Below are positions 44,670 to 58,100 of a DNA stretch of 64,000 nucleotides, piece after piece. Made by a program: the position numbers and the translations under genes. The notes below the pieces were generated by a model that was not told the DNA's origin, did no database searches, and was given only the letters and a program-made list of their open reading frames with translations. The first letter of the stretch is position 1; each line of letters begins with the position of its first letter. The stretch is from Meloidogyne chitwoodi. Taxonomy: Eukaryota; Nematoda; Chromadorea; Rhabditida; Meloidogynidae. The stretch lies in the NCBI GenBank assembly GCA_015183035.1, contig JACZZP010000007.1, positions 2,418,001 through 2,482,000 on the forward strand, given 5' to 3'.

Positions 44670-46867
44670 ATGATGCATAATTTTGGCAAAGACCCAAATA
44701 ATACTAAATTGCACAACAAAATTCGGATTCTTTTTGCAAGGAATCCGCCAGACGCATTTGATGATTGTCGTCACTTTCCGAATCCAAAGCCAACCGTTGC
44801 ATGTCCCTTCCCTGGATGGTGTGTAGAGGCATATATTTTTATTAAAATCAAAAATTTATTTGTTATAAATAGATTATCAATTATCTTGCTGAATATTTAA
44901 AATTAGAGATTGAACCATTTGTTCTACATAATGAGATTGGCGAGCTGAATTGGGGTTCTCATGTAGGTTTTGAGGTTATTTTTAATTACTAAAATAATTT
45001 TTAAGGAAAATGGTACTTGGAATGGTGTTCTTGGCTTTATTCAAAATGGCACTGTTGATACGGCTTGTCTCTTTTTCCAACGTACACAACTCCGTGCCGA
45101 ACATTTTTCATTTTCATATCCATTAACAAATGTAAAGCCCACATATGTAGTTCATAGTCAACATGATGAGTGGAATATTTGGAATGCATTTATGCCATAT
45201 TCTCTTTCTACGTGGCTTTCGATGGGCATAATGTTAATACTACAAACTCTAGTTATTTTTTTTATTTTTAAAAATACATATTGTGAAAGTTATAAAAAAT
45301 AACTTCAGTTTTGTTTATATGTTGCTCAACTCGAAGTGAGAATTGGTCTTCGTAACCAACTAGAGCCTTTTCAAGTATTCTGGAAAATAATTCGACTTCA
45401 ATTGTATCAACCGGATAGTTTTGACTTTCGTACAGCGAGTGGAAATTTTGCTATTCTTATTTTTACTATAATGCAATGCCGACTACTTCTTGACATGTAT
45501 CAAACGTTGTTACTTTCCGCACTTTTACAACCGGTAGCTGAAAATCCATTTAGAGATGCTCGAGAAATGGTTCGCTTGATTGGAAGTCAACGCTTTAAAC
45601 TTATAACGAATTATATTGGAAACTGGTATTTAATTTTTAACTATCAATTGTATTATTTAAAAAGGTACTTTGAGCAGTTGCATAATTCCAATGTTTCTCA
45701 TTATCGTTCCCTTCGTCTTGCAATTGCACAAAATCCCATACATGTGGCTAGTACAGTTTCTAAGGCATTAGATAAAGTGCTACAGGTACCAATCATAACA
45801 ATAAATTATTATATATTTTCCTAAAAATAACTTAAATTTTCAGGGCGGTTATATTTATCCAATCCAGGAGGACAGTATTGGAATGCAAATGGCAAAAGAA
45901 CGGTATGTAGTAAATAAATAGTTGCAAAAAATTGCTTGATAAATAAATTTTAGATGCGGGGCTGGACTTGTCTTTGTCTCAGAAGGAATGCCAGAAGTAG
46001 GCTCTCACCTCATCTTCCGTCGTGATAGTCCATTTGTTAAGCTGTTTGAGCGAGCAATTATTATGAATTTAGACTTTGTGCGAAGGACATTTAAAAAGTA
46101 ATAGTACTAGAACATAATATTATGATGAAAACAATCAAATCTTTAAGAAAATATCGAATTATTTAAGCTGAGAATTAAGATAAATTTTCTTGAATTTTAG
46201 ATACTTTCATTCCGGTTTCAAGTTAATTAAAGAGGAATCAATTGACAATGGTTCTTTATCAAAATGGAAAGGAAAAATTAGCAATTGTAAAGAAGAATTC
46301 TCGCATTTATCCCACAAAGGCCATGGTAGATGGCATTTTGGAACAAATGGCATTGAGCTAAAACCATTGAGTGAATAAAAATAATCTTGTCAAAAATAAT
46401 TTAAATTCAGATTTTGGCTCAATGTTTGGTGTTATACTCGTAGCTATTTTTGGTCTGTTACTTTCTTTTTTGGCTTTCTGTGCAGAAGTTTATTATTACC
46501 GGAAGAAGGAGCGTTTACTTTTTCGATTACGAATGAGACGGGCTCTAGCAGAACAGGCGCATTTAACCGCTGCTGCTCAAGTACATTATTATTTTAAAAG
46601 AATGATTAGAATATTTATTCGGCTTTTTTAAAGTATTTAAATATTCTAATCATGTTGAGGAATTTAGAATTAATACATGGCCCATACTACTGGGTGTCAA
46701 AAAAATGTGGGCTGCCTGGATTTATTCTTTTCTTATTTTCTTTAAAGATTAATGAAATACATATTAAGGTTTTTGTTAATCAAGATGTGCAAGCAAAAAT
46801 AGAGAATAAGCTACAAAGCCCGACAATTGGCGAGCTTCATGCATGCTTCGGTGAAATCTACATTTGA
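44670..46867 (+). CDS. Ionotropic glutamate receptor-like channel subunit, divergent
   Basis: Ligand-binding and pore regions of the ionotropic receptor superfamily. The S1 lobe has PFPGWCVEIINYLAEYLKLE and GTWNGVLGFIQNGTVDTACL, then SYPLTNVKPTYVV before the first membrane helix (STWLSMGIMLILQTL). The pore/M3 region is MQCRLLLDMYQTLLLSALLQ, not the SYTANLAAF motif of AMPA/kainate receptors. The S2 lobe follows (RCGAGLVFVSEGMPEV, HLIFRRDSPFVKLFERAI), then the last helix (FGSMFGVILVAIFGLLLSFL) and a basic tail. There is no amino-terminal domain, as in insect IR-type and some nematode receptors. Start chosen at the first Met of MMHNFGKDPNN; an upstream signal-peptide exon may be missing. The end is either 46631 or, with a last intron from about 46581 to 46769, 46867. 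Confidence 0.72.
46602..46653. repeat. Perfect 16-bp inverted repeat (hairpin)
   Basis: ATGATTAGAATATTTA at 46602-46617 is the exact complement of 46638-46653, with a 20-bp loop. It lies at the ambiguous end of the receptor-like gene, in a putative intron or 3' UTR. Confidence 0.75.
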
Positions 46868-47202
46868 TTTTCTTTATTTTTATTGTAGTATATCTACTTG
46901 TTGATTAATATCCAGTTTTTGTTCAAACTATGTATATTTTAATCAATTAAGAAATACATAAATTAAACAGGTTTTGTGTTTTCTTTATCCATCTTTTTCT
47001 ACCCGTCTGCAAACTTCCATTGGCACTGAGATTGGAGGATGTTATTTTTCTAAAATAAATGTAAAAATTAGCTAGATATTGAATTAAATTTTTGGGTAAA
47101 TTAAATAATAAAAAATATTAATCAACGTTTTAACTCCAAAAGGAGTTAAAACTTAAATAATGTTTTGCTTCTATGTATTAGATATTTCTAACATGGATAT
47201 AT
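46868..47202. other. Convergent 3' spacer
   Basis: AT-rich gap between the receptor-like gene (+) and the zinc-finger gene (-). TTTTAACTCC AAAAGGAGTTAAAA near 47129 is a small palindrome of about 24 bp that might act as a 3'-end hairpin. Confidence 0.5.
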
Positions 47203-47923
47203 TCATCCTACCATTTGAGGTACTGTTTTTTCAAACACTGGCACTAGTCCTAAATCATCACCAGGTTTTGGAAGAGGCACTTGAGGTGTATTTTTGCGAG
47301 GTCTCCCCGATTGCCGAGAAAAATAACTCTTCCAGAGGCGTTCAAGGTCGTCTACAGTGGTGACGTGAATTTGCAAGTGTTTTTTTAAATTTCCTTTAAG
47401 GCGACAAGTTTTTTCGCAAAATGGACATACAAAAGTATTCCGATGGAAGACATTCATATGAAGAGATTTGTGCTCAAATAGGTTGGATTTAAAACGAAAC
47501 GACCTATGACAATGGTCGCATTTATGTGGACGATTTTTATCTGAGTTGGTGAAATTTGAAGATTTAAATGATGAAAAAAAGGAAGAAAATCTTGAATAAA
47601 ATGAAGAATTCAAAGTAAAAATAGCAGAACTAAAGCTGCCATTTGATAAAATGTTGGTGTGTTTTTCTTTAATTCTTGTTGTTAGGGTCGATAATGAATG
47701 TATATCCAGTTGTAACAACAATTCACTCAATAACACTAAAAAATTGTTTATAGGGTGGTCAAATTTTGACTAAAATTTAATATAATATTCAAAATTTTTC
47801 CCAAATTTATGTTTGAAAGCCCTTACTTTGACATTTTCTTAGCTCCTTTTCTTTTAATTGTTCCATCAAGTCAATTTGTTTTGTTTGCTGCTCCTTGGAT
47901 GAGTCAGCTTGGTAAGCTGGCAT
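47203..47923 (-). CDS. C2H2 zinc-finger protein, two fingers
   Basis: The ATG at 47923 (MPAYQADSSKEQQTKQ) leads to a short Gln/Glu/Lys coiled first exon, spliced in frame into the main exon (MLLSELLLQLDIHSLS). A Ser/Phe-rich region is followed by two C2H2 fingers: HKCDHCHRSFRFKSNLFEH...H and FVCPFCEKTCRLKGNLKKHL...H. Both have the full zinc ligands. After the fingers come a helix (TVDDLERLWKSYFS) and an RGRP-like basic stretch (SGRPRKNTP). It is probably a nuclear DNA-binding regulator; the exact orthologue is not identified. The small size (about 210 residues) is complete by its frame. Confidence 0.8.
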
Positions 47924-49019
47924 TAGGTAAGAACTGAATGAGATATGGAAAATTTAGTACCAATTTTTCTTGTTTTTCTAAAAAAAATATTTAAAATGTG
48001 AACTTTAAATTTAATCAGTTTAAAAGAAGGCGGAGTAAGAAAGTAAAAATTATTTAGTTAATAAATAAAATAAAAATACATTGTTAAAATATGTTGAATT
48101 AATTAAAATATATAAATTTATGAATAATTCAATTCTTACTAATATGTAGTACATTATTTACTTTTATGTAATAAGAAGTTAAAATGATAAAAATATTTGA
48201 TATGTATGTATTTAATTTGTTTTCCAATTTGTGTTACCTACATATATTTATAATTTATTAAAATTAATTTTTTGTTCCGCAAATTAAATTATGTTTTTAC
48301 TTTCTTATCCGCAAAATATTTAAATAAAAGAATATAGGTAAAATGTACCTATTTTTTAGTTGTTTTCTTAATGTTCCGCCAGCAGTTAATATAAAGTACA
48401 TAATAAAAAAGTACATCCACCCTTCGAGGCTGGCTGGTTACCAATCAGTCATCATCAATATAAGGAAATAAAAATAAAGATAACAACGAAATATGTTTAA
48501 AGAAAATTTTATGAACAATTAAAAATTTGTTGTCCTCTTTTCAATTCCTATCATAAAAGTTTGTCTTATTGGTATAGGTATTAAAAAGACAAGGAAGAAA
48601 AAATGTTTTGATATTTGACTGATTGAATTGAAAAAAATAACTTAAAAAATTACCAAGAATTGTCTGACAATGAGTAAAATTAACAATAAGGTTACATGCA
48701 GACAAACAATAATCTATTGACGAGTCTCACTATTGCAAGCTTCTCCTAGAAATGTAAAAAATAGTATTGCAACAGACAAGGAATAGGAAAAACGGTACAA
48801 GATATAAAAGGCTGGCGACAAATTATCCGAGACCATTGTCGCGTCAAATCAGCCCGCGACAAACCGGGTTGAACAAGAAAAGGAAATTGGCTTGAATTAT
48901 TTTTTATTTTTTTAAGTAGAGGGAATTCATAGATCCTCTGTCTAATTTTCCTTCTATTTGTGCTTTTTTAATTTGTTCAAATTTATAGAATTCGTTACTG
49001 ACAATTTTACCAGTAAAAA
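47924..49019. other. Divergent promoter region, zinc-finger gene and scc-3
   Basis: AT-rich, 1.1 kb. The bases before the scc-3 ATG (TTGTTCAAATTTATAG then AATTCG) resemble a trans-splice acceptor. No other signal was recognised. Confidence 0.45.
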
Positions 49020-52000
49020 ATGCAGTCTACGGTCGTTCGTACAAACACATATTCACTTCGTGCACGGAAACAAGTATCCTTTGATCGTGATTATTCTCCA
49101 CCTGAACAACCTGTAAAAAAACGTGCTAAGATTCAAGCGGCGCCAAAGAAATCGGCTTCTACAAAAAGGATTCCATTATCAACTGCGGTAAAATCAGCAG
49201 CTCCAATATTTGAAGATCCATATTATATTGCTCTGAAATCAGGAAAATCTGCTAATGTAATTGTATATTTAAAATTATAGCGTCATTTATATGTTAAATT
49301 CACAGCTACATTCTTAATTATTTATCAAAATTAAGCAAAATAAAATTATGCTAAAAATATTCTCTTTTTACTTTGATTTTTGTTAACTTTTCTATTTTAG
49401 TCTCTTGTCGAAAAATGGATGCGCGAATATGAAAACTCACCTGATCAAGCAATTGCTCAATTTCTGCAAACACTTGTTGCGTCATGCGGGTGTTCTGCCA
49501 AATTGGACGCAAATATGGTGCATAACATGGAAATGAAGTTTGTTTTATTTTCTATTCTCTATATACATTTTTAAAACGATAAACATGAAATTTCGCAATC
49601 TATACTATATTTCTGGTTGATCAGGAATCTGAAATTTGTTTATCTTACCTCATTGCAAAATAAAATTCTGATAAAATTTTCTTTGTTTTTCAGTGATATT
49701 ATTTCTCGAATCAGTGACCAGTTTGATGAGGAGTCAGGTGACTATCCATTAATGATGACCGCACCGCAATGGAAGCGCTTTCGAAATAACCTTGGTGACT
49801 TTATTACAGTGAGTTTATACATAATTACATTAATGAGAAAATTATCAAAATTAACCGATATACTTATTAATAGAATCGATTGAAAAAATAATGAGATTTA
49901 TGTTTTTAATTCTTTATTTAGATATTTGTTTGCCGCTGTAAAAATAATATTCTCTTCGACGTTACTCTCATGGATAGTCTTATCCAATTACTTGTTAGTC
50001 TTGCGCAGAATGCTATTCGCGCTTTCAGACATACAGCTACCTTTGTAGGTTTGTGTTTCATTTTAGAAAATTTTTTTTTGTAATTCAAAAGTATTTCAGC
50101 AATGAAGCTATCTTCTGCTATTGTTGATGTTGTTGTTGAGTTGGAAAGTTTCCGTGAAAAGAACACTAAACAGTTGGAGACTGAACGGTTGAAAATCTCA
50201 CAAACTGGTTCAAATGAACGCATGGAGTTGTTGTTGCAGTCTAGGGCTGATGTTTGTTTTTTACATATTTTACACCTCAACTTTATTTCATTTGTTAAGA
50301 TTTAAAGTTTATACCTATAATTATTTTATGACCATGGGCGAAAATTTTTTATTTTCCTTTAAATCTATTTTTCAGTTTGACTCAAAAATTGAAGAGCTAA
50401 CAGCGATGACACAATTTTTATTTCGTTCAGTTTTTGCTCTGCGATACAGGTTTAAATATTATTGATACATTTATTTTACACCATATTTGTTAAATTTTAG
50501 AGACATTGTTCCAGACATTCGTATTATTTGCCTTATTGAGCTTGGAAATTGGATGCGTGCTTATCCTGCTTTCTTTTTGAATGATAGTTATCTTAAATAT
50601 TATGGATGGTGCATTTCTGACAGGGTAAAATTATAATAAAATGCTTATTTGATGTTTAATCTCATGCTTAAGATTCCGGATGTGCGACTCTGTTGTCTGA
50701 ATACACTGCTGCCTTTATACGAGAATGCTGATACGATTGGTCTTTTAGAACTTTTTACGAGTAAATTCAAAAATCGTCTTGTTAGTATGGTGAGAGATAC
50801 TGAGGTTGAAGCTGCCACAAAAGCTTGTCAACTTTTAATGTACATTTATCGGTGAGAACTTATTTTATTTATGTATTAAGTTAACAATAAGCCTTTAAAT
50901 TATTTTAATTGTTATATGTAATACTTTCTTTTATTGATTATGTTTGAATTATTTTCGTTTTTCCTATTTGGGTGATATGCTGATTTAAATCATCCACTTA
51001 TATTATATTATTAATAAAATAACTCTTTATCTAACAGTGCATTTCCTGGGCTTTTTACATTGCAAAACTGTGCTTTGGTATATGAGATGATTTATTGCAA
51101 TAACCGTCAGTTGGCAGTCTCCGCAGCTGGTTTTGTCAAAGAAAAACTTTTTGCACCTTCTCCACAATCAAGTGATATGGAGTTTGAATGGAAGTCACAG
51201 CAACTTGAACTAATTAAGCAGTTGGTAACTTTTTACAAGGACGGTGGTGTTCATTATCATCCCGCTTATTTGGTCGATTCTTTTATCGATATTTGTCCTA
51301 TGTTGCGTGACTGGGCGTCTATGGTTTCTATTCTAATTGAAAATGAAAGTAATAATTTTACCTATGTTTTATTTACAGCGATTAAGAGATATAATTGCTT
51401 CTTATATTTATATTTTTAGTTTACGATGACGACAGTCAACTAATCTCAATAATGAGCACAGCTGTAAGGCAAGCGGCCACTGGTGAGCATCCACCTAATC
51501 GAATTGTAATCTCAATTCGACGAGGACCTGGTGCTGGAACAGAGAAAAAAGATTTACGTCTTTTGCAAGAAGAGCGTGTTCGCATTTCTGAGGTATTTAT
51601 TCCAACACTTCCTCGTATGTTACTGAAGGTAGTTTTTTGTGAAAATTTTAATTAAGAATTAATTCAGTTTATCGCTGACGAAGAAAAAGTGCTAAATCTT
51701 CTTGATATCTTTTTGCACTTTGATTTAGAGATCTATTCTGCCGGGCGTTTTGAACAGGTTTAAATGGATTTATTACATTAATTAGATTATATTTGATTGT
51801 TTGGCTAATTTTAAAGCTCTTTTAGGCGCTTGCCGAATTTATGCAGAATTTATGCAGAATCGTCGAACAATATTCAAATGAAGATATATTGGGAAAAGTA
51901 TCCGAAATTTTTCAATTTATATCTGGAAATATGGCGATTGCTCAATTTACTGAAACGACTCGTGTCCGTATTATTGATGGGGTTGCTAATCAATTACGGC

Positions 52001-54569
52001 TTCAAATCCAACAATATCTTGAGCAATATAACGACGCCGATCGACGTGAAAGCAATCAACAGGAACGCGAAGAGGAAGAAACTTTATTACTTTCGAATTA
52101 CAGGCGAATGGTTGCATTATCAAGGTTATTTTTAAATATTAAGTGTAATTTTTAAGTTAGAAATCGAAAAATTTAAAATAAAAGTATCTCAAAAATAAAA
52201 ACGAATTAATTACTAGGCTGACTACGTGGTTGAGATGAAAATGAAAATTTTTAAGACTAGTTAACTTTTTCATATGTTGTTTAATTTTTAGAGCAATTGA
52301 TATTCCATCAAAATGGGATTTGTTTGATTTGACATTTTCGCTGCTTAATAGAAGTATTTTACCTATACCTGATTTGTTGGATCGTGCCATCTTGCTTTGT
52401 TATCAGTCTCTAATGTGGGATGCGAAAAGGCTTATTTCAAACACTCAGGATTTTAAAGACGTATATTTTTAATTTTATTTTTGTTTTTCCAAGTCACACC
52501 ACATTCTATCCGGGTCTCATTTTTTTTTGCTTATTTATTGATAATGATCGTTTATGATTTCCTTAATCAATTTAAAAGAAAAATGGAGTGTAATTAAATA
52601 GTAGTTCATTAGCGATATTATTTCTTCATTATATATGTAAATATGTATATTTTTGGGACTCATGGTGTGGTGAGGTTTAGAATAATGAACAAGTACCGCT
52701 ATTTGTTATGCAATTAATCTATCATTTATTTTTTAAAGAATGCTGTTGATTTTATGCGGAAGAGAAGGGATCAATTTATTAAAATATCAGTCTTGATTTT
52801 GCGTGAAGAAGTAACCGGCGTTCTTAATGTAAGAATTTTTTAATATTTTTATCGATTTCAAATGCAAATTAATTTGTATATTTATTGTTAGGCTTACTTC
52901 TGTCTTTGCGACGTTCTGATTATGTACAATTGGAAATTGGTTTGTTATTTTATTTACACATGTCAATTGTAAAATTTAATCATGGCATGAACTTTTCTAG
53001 ATTCAATATTCTAAATTGTATATTTAACGGAGTAAAAAATTTTTTTCTATCAACCAATAAAGTAGGGTTAACTTATATGAAAAACTGCCCTCCTTCACAT
53101 AATTCTTTTTCCAACCTTTAAATAAAGTAGAAAAATGTGTTTGACAATATTTACACCAAATATCTTATGCTAAGGAACATTTTTAATGTTTACTTATTCT
53201 AGGTGCTTGAGTTCGAACCTGATCATCCTGCACATTCGTTGGCCATTAAACTCAATCAAGAAACAATCGCGCATATATCTTCTTTCGTTACAAATAATGT
53301 TTTCTATGAAAACGTCAACAATTCAAACGGTAAGCGTTTGTGTTTAATACTTAAACTTTTATGGTTGGCTAGTTTTTTAATCAAAAATTTTAAAAATCGA
53401 TAATTCTTTAGGCTTTTGATATTTCATTTATTCTGATATTTTTAGCAAATCATCTACAGATTAATATGTTGACACAACGACGATCCATCTTTATTCATTA
53501 TGCTAAATTGATCATTTATGGTCTTATTCCTATCATTGAAATTTCAACTCTCCTTTGTAATTTTATTAAGGTATTGTTTTTTAAATATTTTTTAAATAAC
53601 ATGATTTAAAATTTAGTATTATAATGACTTTGGAGACATCTTTAAAATGCTTTTGCAAAAATGCCGAGAGTTAGACAAAGTGATGACAGCTAAAGCAATT
53701 GTTCAATCATTGGTCAATACATTCTATGAGTTGAAGGTTACATATTTTTTAATAATATAGCCGAAATATAAACCATTATTTCGAATCTCGTTCTCTCCAT
53801 TTAATTTGCACTCATATTTTTTACTTTTAACTCTTATTTTTATTGTGTTCTTTTAGGAAATTAGACCTGAAGAAGATAGTGAAGAATTTCAATCACTGAG
53901 AGAGCTCGGAAAGAAATTTGCTCTCTCGTTTGGCGTTGATAACATTAAAAATCGCGAGGCTCTTGCAACAATTCATCATGTTTTTTTATAAAATTAAAAA
54001 TTCAATTTAAAAATTCATTTAGGATGGAATCAAATTTGTGCTTAAGTTGGACACGCGAAAACCAAAAAATGCTCAAGAAAGATTTGAGAACTTTGCGTTC
54101 TTCGAGATCTTACAGGAATTTTCACCAAAGCTTCATCGGCAGGACAAGTTGGCTGTGTAAGTTTTAATTCGGAACTCTGGATGGTAATAGTAAAGATATT
54201 CTTCCCGTCAGATTATTTTTCTTTTCGAATGATAAATTACTTTCAATCTTTTGTTCTCATTTTAAAACTAGTTTAAAAAATAAGCTTGTCACCTAAGGTT
54301 AAATAAGAACTGGATAAGATCAAACATTACTTTTGCCTGCTGAACTTCTCTTTTTCCGGATTTTCCTGTTCTTAATATTTTCTAATTTAGGTTGAAATAT
54401 TTGGATAAAAATTGCCAGCAGGATGACCAAATCAAAGAAAATGCTGAAGTATGGCAAACATTTCAACTCTACAGGTTAGTCTATGATACTCACTAATATT
54501 TAGCTTATTTCAAAAACGTGTTACATTACATTTACTAATTTCAGAAATTCACTGGCCAAGATCGATTAG
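49020..54569 (+). CDS. scc-3: Cohesin subunit SA/STAG (SCC3)
   Basis: HEAT-repeat subunit of cohesin, needed for sister-chromatid cohesion and loop formation; nuclear. The ATG at 49020 starts a basic tail (MQSTVVRTNTYSLRARKQVS) rich in Lys and Pro. About 20 exons follow. STAG/SCD landmarks include SGDYPLMMTAPQWKRFRNNL, the stromalin-conservative region FVHRYRDIVPDIRIICL (read as SVFALRYRDIVPDIR), LGNWMRAYPAFFLNDSYLKY, and DVRLCCLNTLLPLYEN. Later come NREALATIHHDGIKFVL, NFAFFEILQEFSPKL and a short C-terminus ending SLAKID with TAG at 54567-54569. The length (about 1,100 residues) suits the family. No break is visible. The middle region 51440-52450 has several alternative joins, so single residues there may be off. 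Confidence 0.9.
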
Positions 54570-55197
54570 AACTTGTTTTTATTAATTACCAAAAAAATCT
54601 CCCATTTCCTGATCTCACACAATGACATTTAAATTGTTTGTTTTCCACGCTTAAACCACAAATACCTAAATTGTAATGAACCCAATTTCACAACCAGCAT
54701 ACCAGATTTACACCTTAAAAACAAAAACGAAAAATTAGGATAAAATCTGGATAGTTCAGTCTTTGCTAGTTTTGCTATTGGGCGTAAAATTGAATGAAAT
54801 TTCTATTTTTCTTCCCAAGCGCCAAATGATTCACATTTTTCACTTGCATATTCCGACATGATAAACAAAATTTTCATTTTTACAATATATCTTACTCATC
54901 TGAATTGATTATATGTAATGTTTCGTTATAAATATTCTCATCATGATTTATATAGATTTTACAAAACCAATTTAAAATATGGGAATTAACAAAGAATGAT
55001 CACAATGTGCAATAGACACTAAAAAGTTGGCAAATCACGAGTTGCAGTCCTTATCTTATTGCCAATATATTTATTATCGATTCTTATAAATTTCCTATTA
55101 AGAACTAATGGATTTGTTTTTAGGTTAGATGCCAGTTGGACTGCAACTCTACGGAATTGATAGCCTACAAAATTATGAATGGTGTCCTCTCTGTAAA
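54570..55197. other. Convergent 3' spacer, scc-3 and Sec24
   Basis: AT-rich; it should contain both polyadenylation regions. No repeat or gene was recognised. Confidence 0.5.
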
Positions 55198-58100
55198 TTA
55201 AGAAATAAGGGAGCGTATTTCACGGTGTATCAAGCAGAGAAAGTCTACATATGAATGAGCATTATTCGTATATCGATCCTCAACCAAAAACTTCTTCATC
55301 CAAGATTCCAACGCATCTTGTTCTTTTACAATGAAAAGTTTTAATGCGCGTTCTCGGTTAGAATTCAAGTTTGACCAGAAACGACGTAGAGCTTGTGAAC
55401 GAACATTGTCAAACACAGGCAATTTGTGCTGAATGTTGTGTTTTATTTCAACGTTTTTAAATGTACCTTTTCTGTGTCCAATTGTGTGATTGATGTGACA
55501 TTAAATACATCATTAAGCCAAGAGTTTGGCACGCCAGAACCACACCATAAGAATGCAACCAACCCATTGTCAATTAGGTAAGCATTATCGGAGGAGAAGT
55601 AGTCGAATGATGCTCGGATGGGGGTCGAAACTTCAACATAATCTAAGTAAAAATTGAAATTAATTTAAGGGTTTAAAGCAAGTTTTTATTAAAGCTGTCT
55701 TTAATCTCTTTGGACAAATTGAACTTAGATACCTGCACTGCTGCTTGTTACGCCTCCATTGTTGTTTTTAAATGCTTCGGCACTGTTGTTAATAACAGAA
55801 GATCCAAGTGAAGTAACTGTGTAGATACGTGGATAGAGGAACTGCTGGATGACAAGCGGAGTCATAGAAGGAACCAAACTCATCATCCACGCGCGATCAT
55901 CGACTGTCAGTTCTGCACCTAGATATTTGAAAACAAACATTAGTTTGTAGAGATTAAATTACAAATTTAAAATCTATCTCCCGAAGTAAAATCGACTAAT
56001 ACATCAATTTTCCTTCACTAAATTAAATAACTATACCGCCATTCAAAGAATCATGTCGTACGATGCAATTGATATGAAGTGGAAGTAGTTTTGCAAATTC
56101 AGGCAATATAAGCTGTCCCATTGGGGCTGGTTCGCTGCATTTTTCACGATAAGCAGCAAGGATCTGTGCAGCACGTAAAGTTAATTCGTCACGCATATCC
56201 TTTGGGCATTTCATACGTACACATTGCTCCGCTGTTATATCAAAGTTAAAAGTATATAAATAAGCTCACCTTGTTTGAACAAATGGCTGATCAAACAGTC
56301 TTCATCAATATGACGATACAACTGTTTTTTAAATATAATTATTAAATGCATATTTCAAATAATTATATGTAGGACAACTTGCCTTTTGATAGTCTGCAGT
56401 AACAGGTAATGAAATCTGATGGAAATTACTTATATATAATTACATTGAATAAAAATATTGGTAGTTATGAGTAGAAGATTTTGTTATTTTCCGTTACCAA
56501 TTTAATTATTAAGAATTTTCACAGAAAATTGTTGAATTTCATAATTCTTATTGCCGTAGCGTTACCAAAAAAGTGTATTTTCCTCTCTATGTGTAAAGCC
56601 GAAAAAGTGCTATTCTCATAAGTACCAATATATTTATTTAGAATAATAACATTATGAACGCGAAGTCGACGTTGTCCGCTGCAACTGGTAAAGAGTACAG
56701 CTAATTGGAAATAAGCAGGTTCGCGTTCATCCAGTTTATCATCATATTTGATCTCAATCTGTATGGATTTATCACTATCAATTGTACTCAACTCAATATC
56801 CGTTGTATTTTGCATGTAGAAATTACCAAAAAAGCCAGTTGGACGAATTCCTAAAAATTTAATTATTTAAAATTTTGGATAGATATAAATTAAGATACCG
56901 GTAGAAGTTCGTAACCGAAGCATCACGTCGAACGCAATTTCCCTACTAATTCCATGTCGTAGATCGTTTAAAAAGCGAGACCCATCCTGATCCGCCTTAG
57001 TAATAAAAATCAATTTAGAAATGATAAATTAATAAAAAATTAGAAAAACAAACATCAAAATACTGATACTTGTAAATTGATCCACCAGTCGTAGTAACCA
57101 CAGGCGCAATGCTTGAAACGTCGATGAAAGCATTAGGAAATAGATAAATGTCAACAGCACAACCATACTTTACGCACTCTTCGCCAAGTTTGCCATAGAA
57201 ATCGGTCGACGCCGTGAGAACATTCTAACATAAGAAAGCTTTATTTACTTAAAACGTAAAAAATTGTAAATACTTTAAAAATAAAACTTAGCTTAAAGTG
57301 TGGTCTAACAATAATAAATAAACCTACTTAGTTAATATTTCATGCTAAATACTAAAAAAAGTTTTAATACGACAACCTTCTCTTTATCGGTTCCGAGTAG
57401 TTTACGTTCTTCTCTGTTTTTGAGCTGACCTGGTGCTTCAAGAGTTGGTAAGGATGAGTGAAAAATAAATAGTTTGCCCGATCTAAATTTAATAAAAACT
57501 AATAGGTACATTAAAAAATTAGATCCAAGAAATTTTAGTTTTAAATCAAAATAAATTCTAACAATAAGTAGGAAGTTTTTTGAGTAAATTAATAAACAAA
57601 ATATTTTAAAAAATTTAAAAAACCTTTCAGCATTTCTTAGTGCATCTAAGCCCGCTTGAATAACAGGGCCAAGGCCGACTTTAATTAAATAAGTTAAATA
57701 TTATAATTAAAAATAAACCTTCCGTGATACGAGTATTATAAAAATTATTGACGATTTCACGAAGGCAACTTAATTGAGTATAAAGTTAGAAATTAATTCA
57801 TTTTTTAAGCAAGGAATTAAATAATGGTTTTACAAAAATTAAAACCTCTTAAGGGCTTTTTCGGCTTCATGAGGCTCGACAAAAAAACCTTCAACAAAAG
57901 GCACAAAAATGTCAGAGACATCATTTACGACAAGCATTTCCGCATATTCTGGATGGTTCAAATTGTAGAAATGAACCGATTGATCGTAGGTAGCGAGACC
58001 AATTCGCATAGTAGACTTCTCTTGAAAATCATCCCTAAAAAATAAACAATTGGTCTATAATTGTATGAGGACCTTGGCAAATCCTTCAAAAGCTCAACAA

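Noticed and set aside
49918..50305. 120-codon minus-strand frame within scc-3
   Set aside because: It overlaps conserved STAG coding exons in antisense and has no family features.
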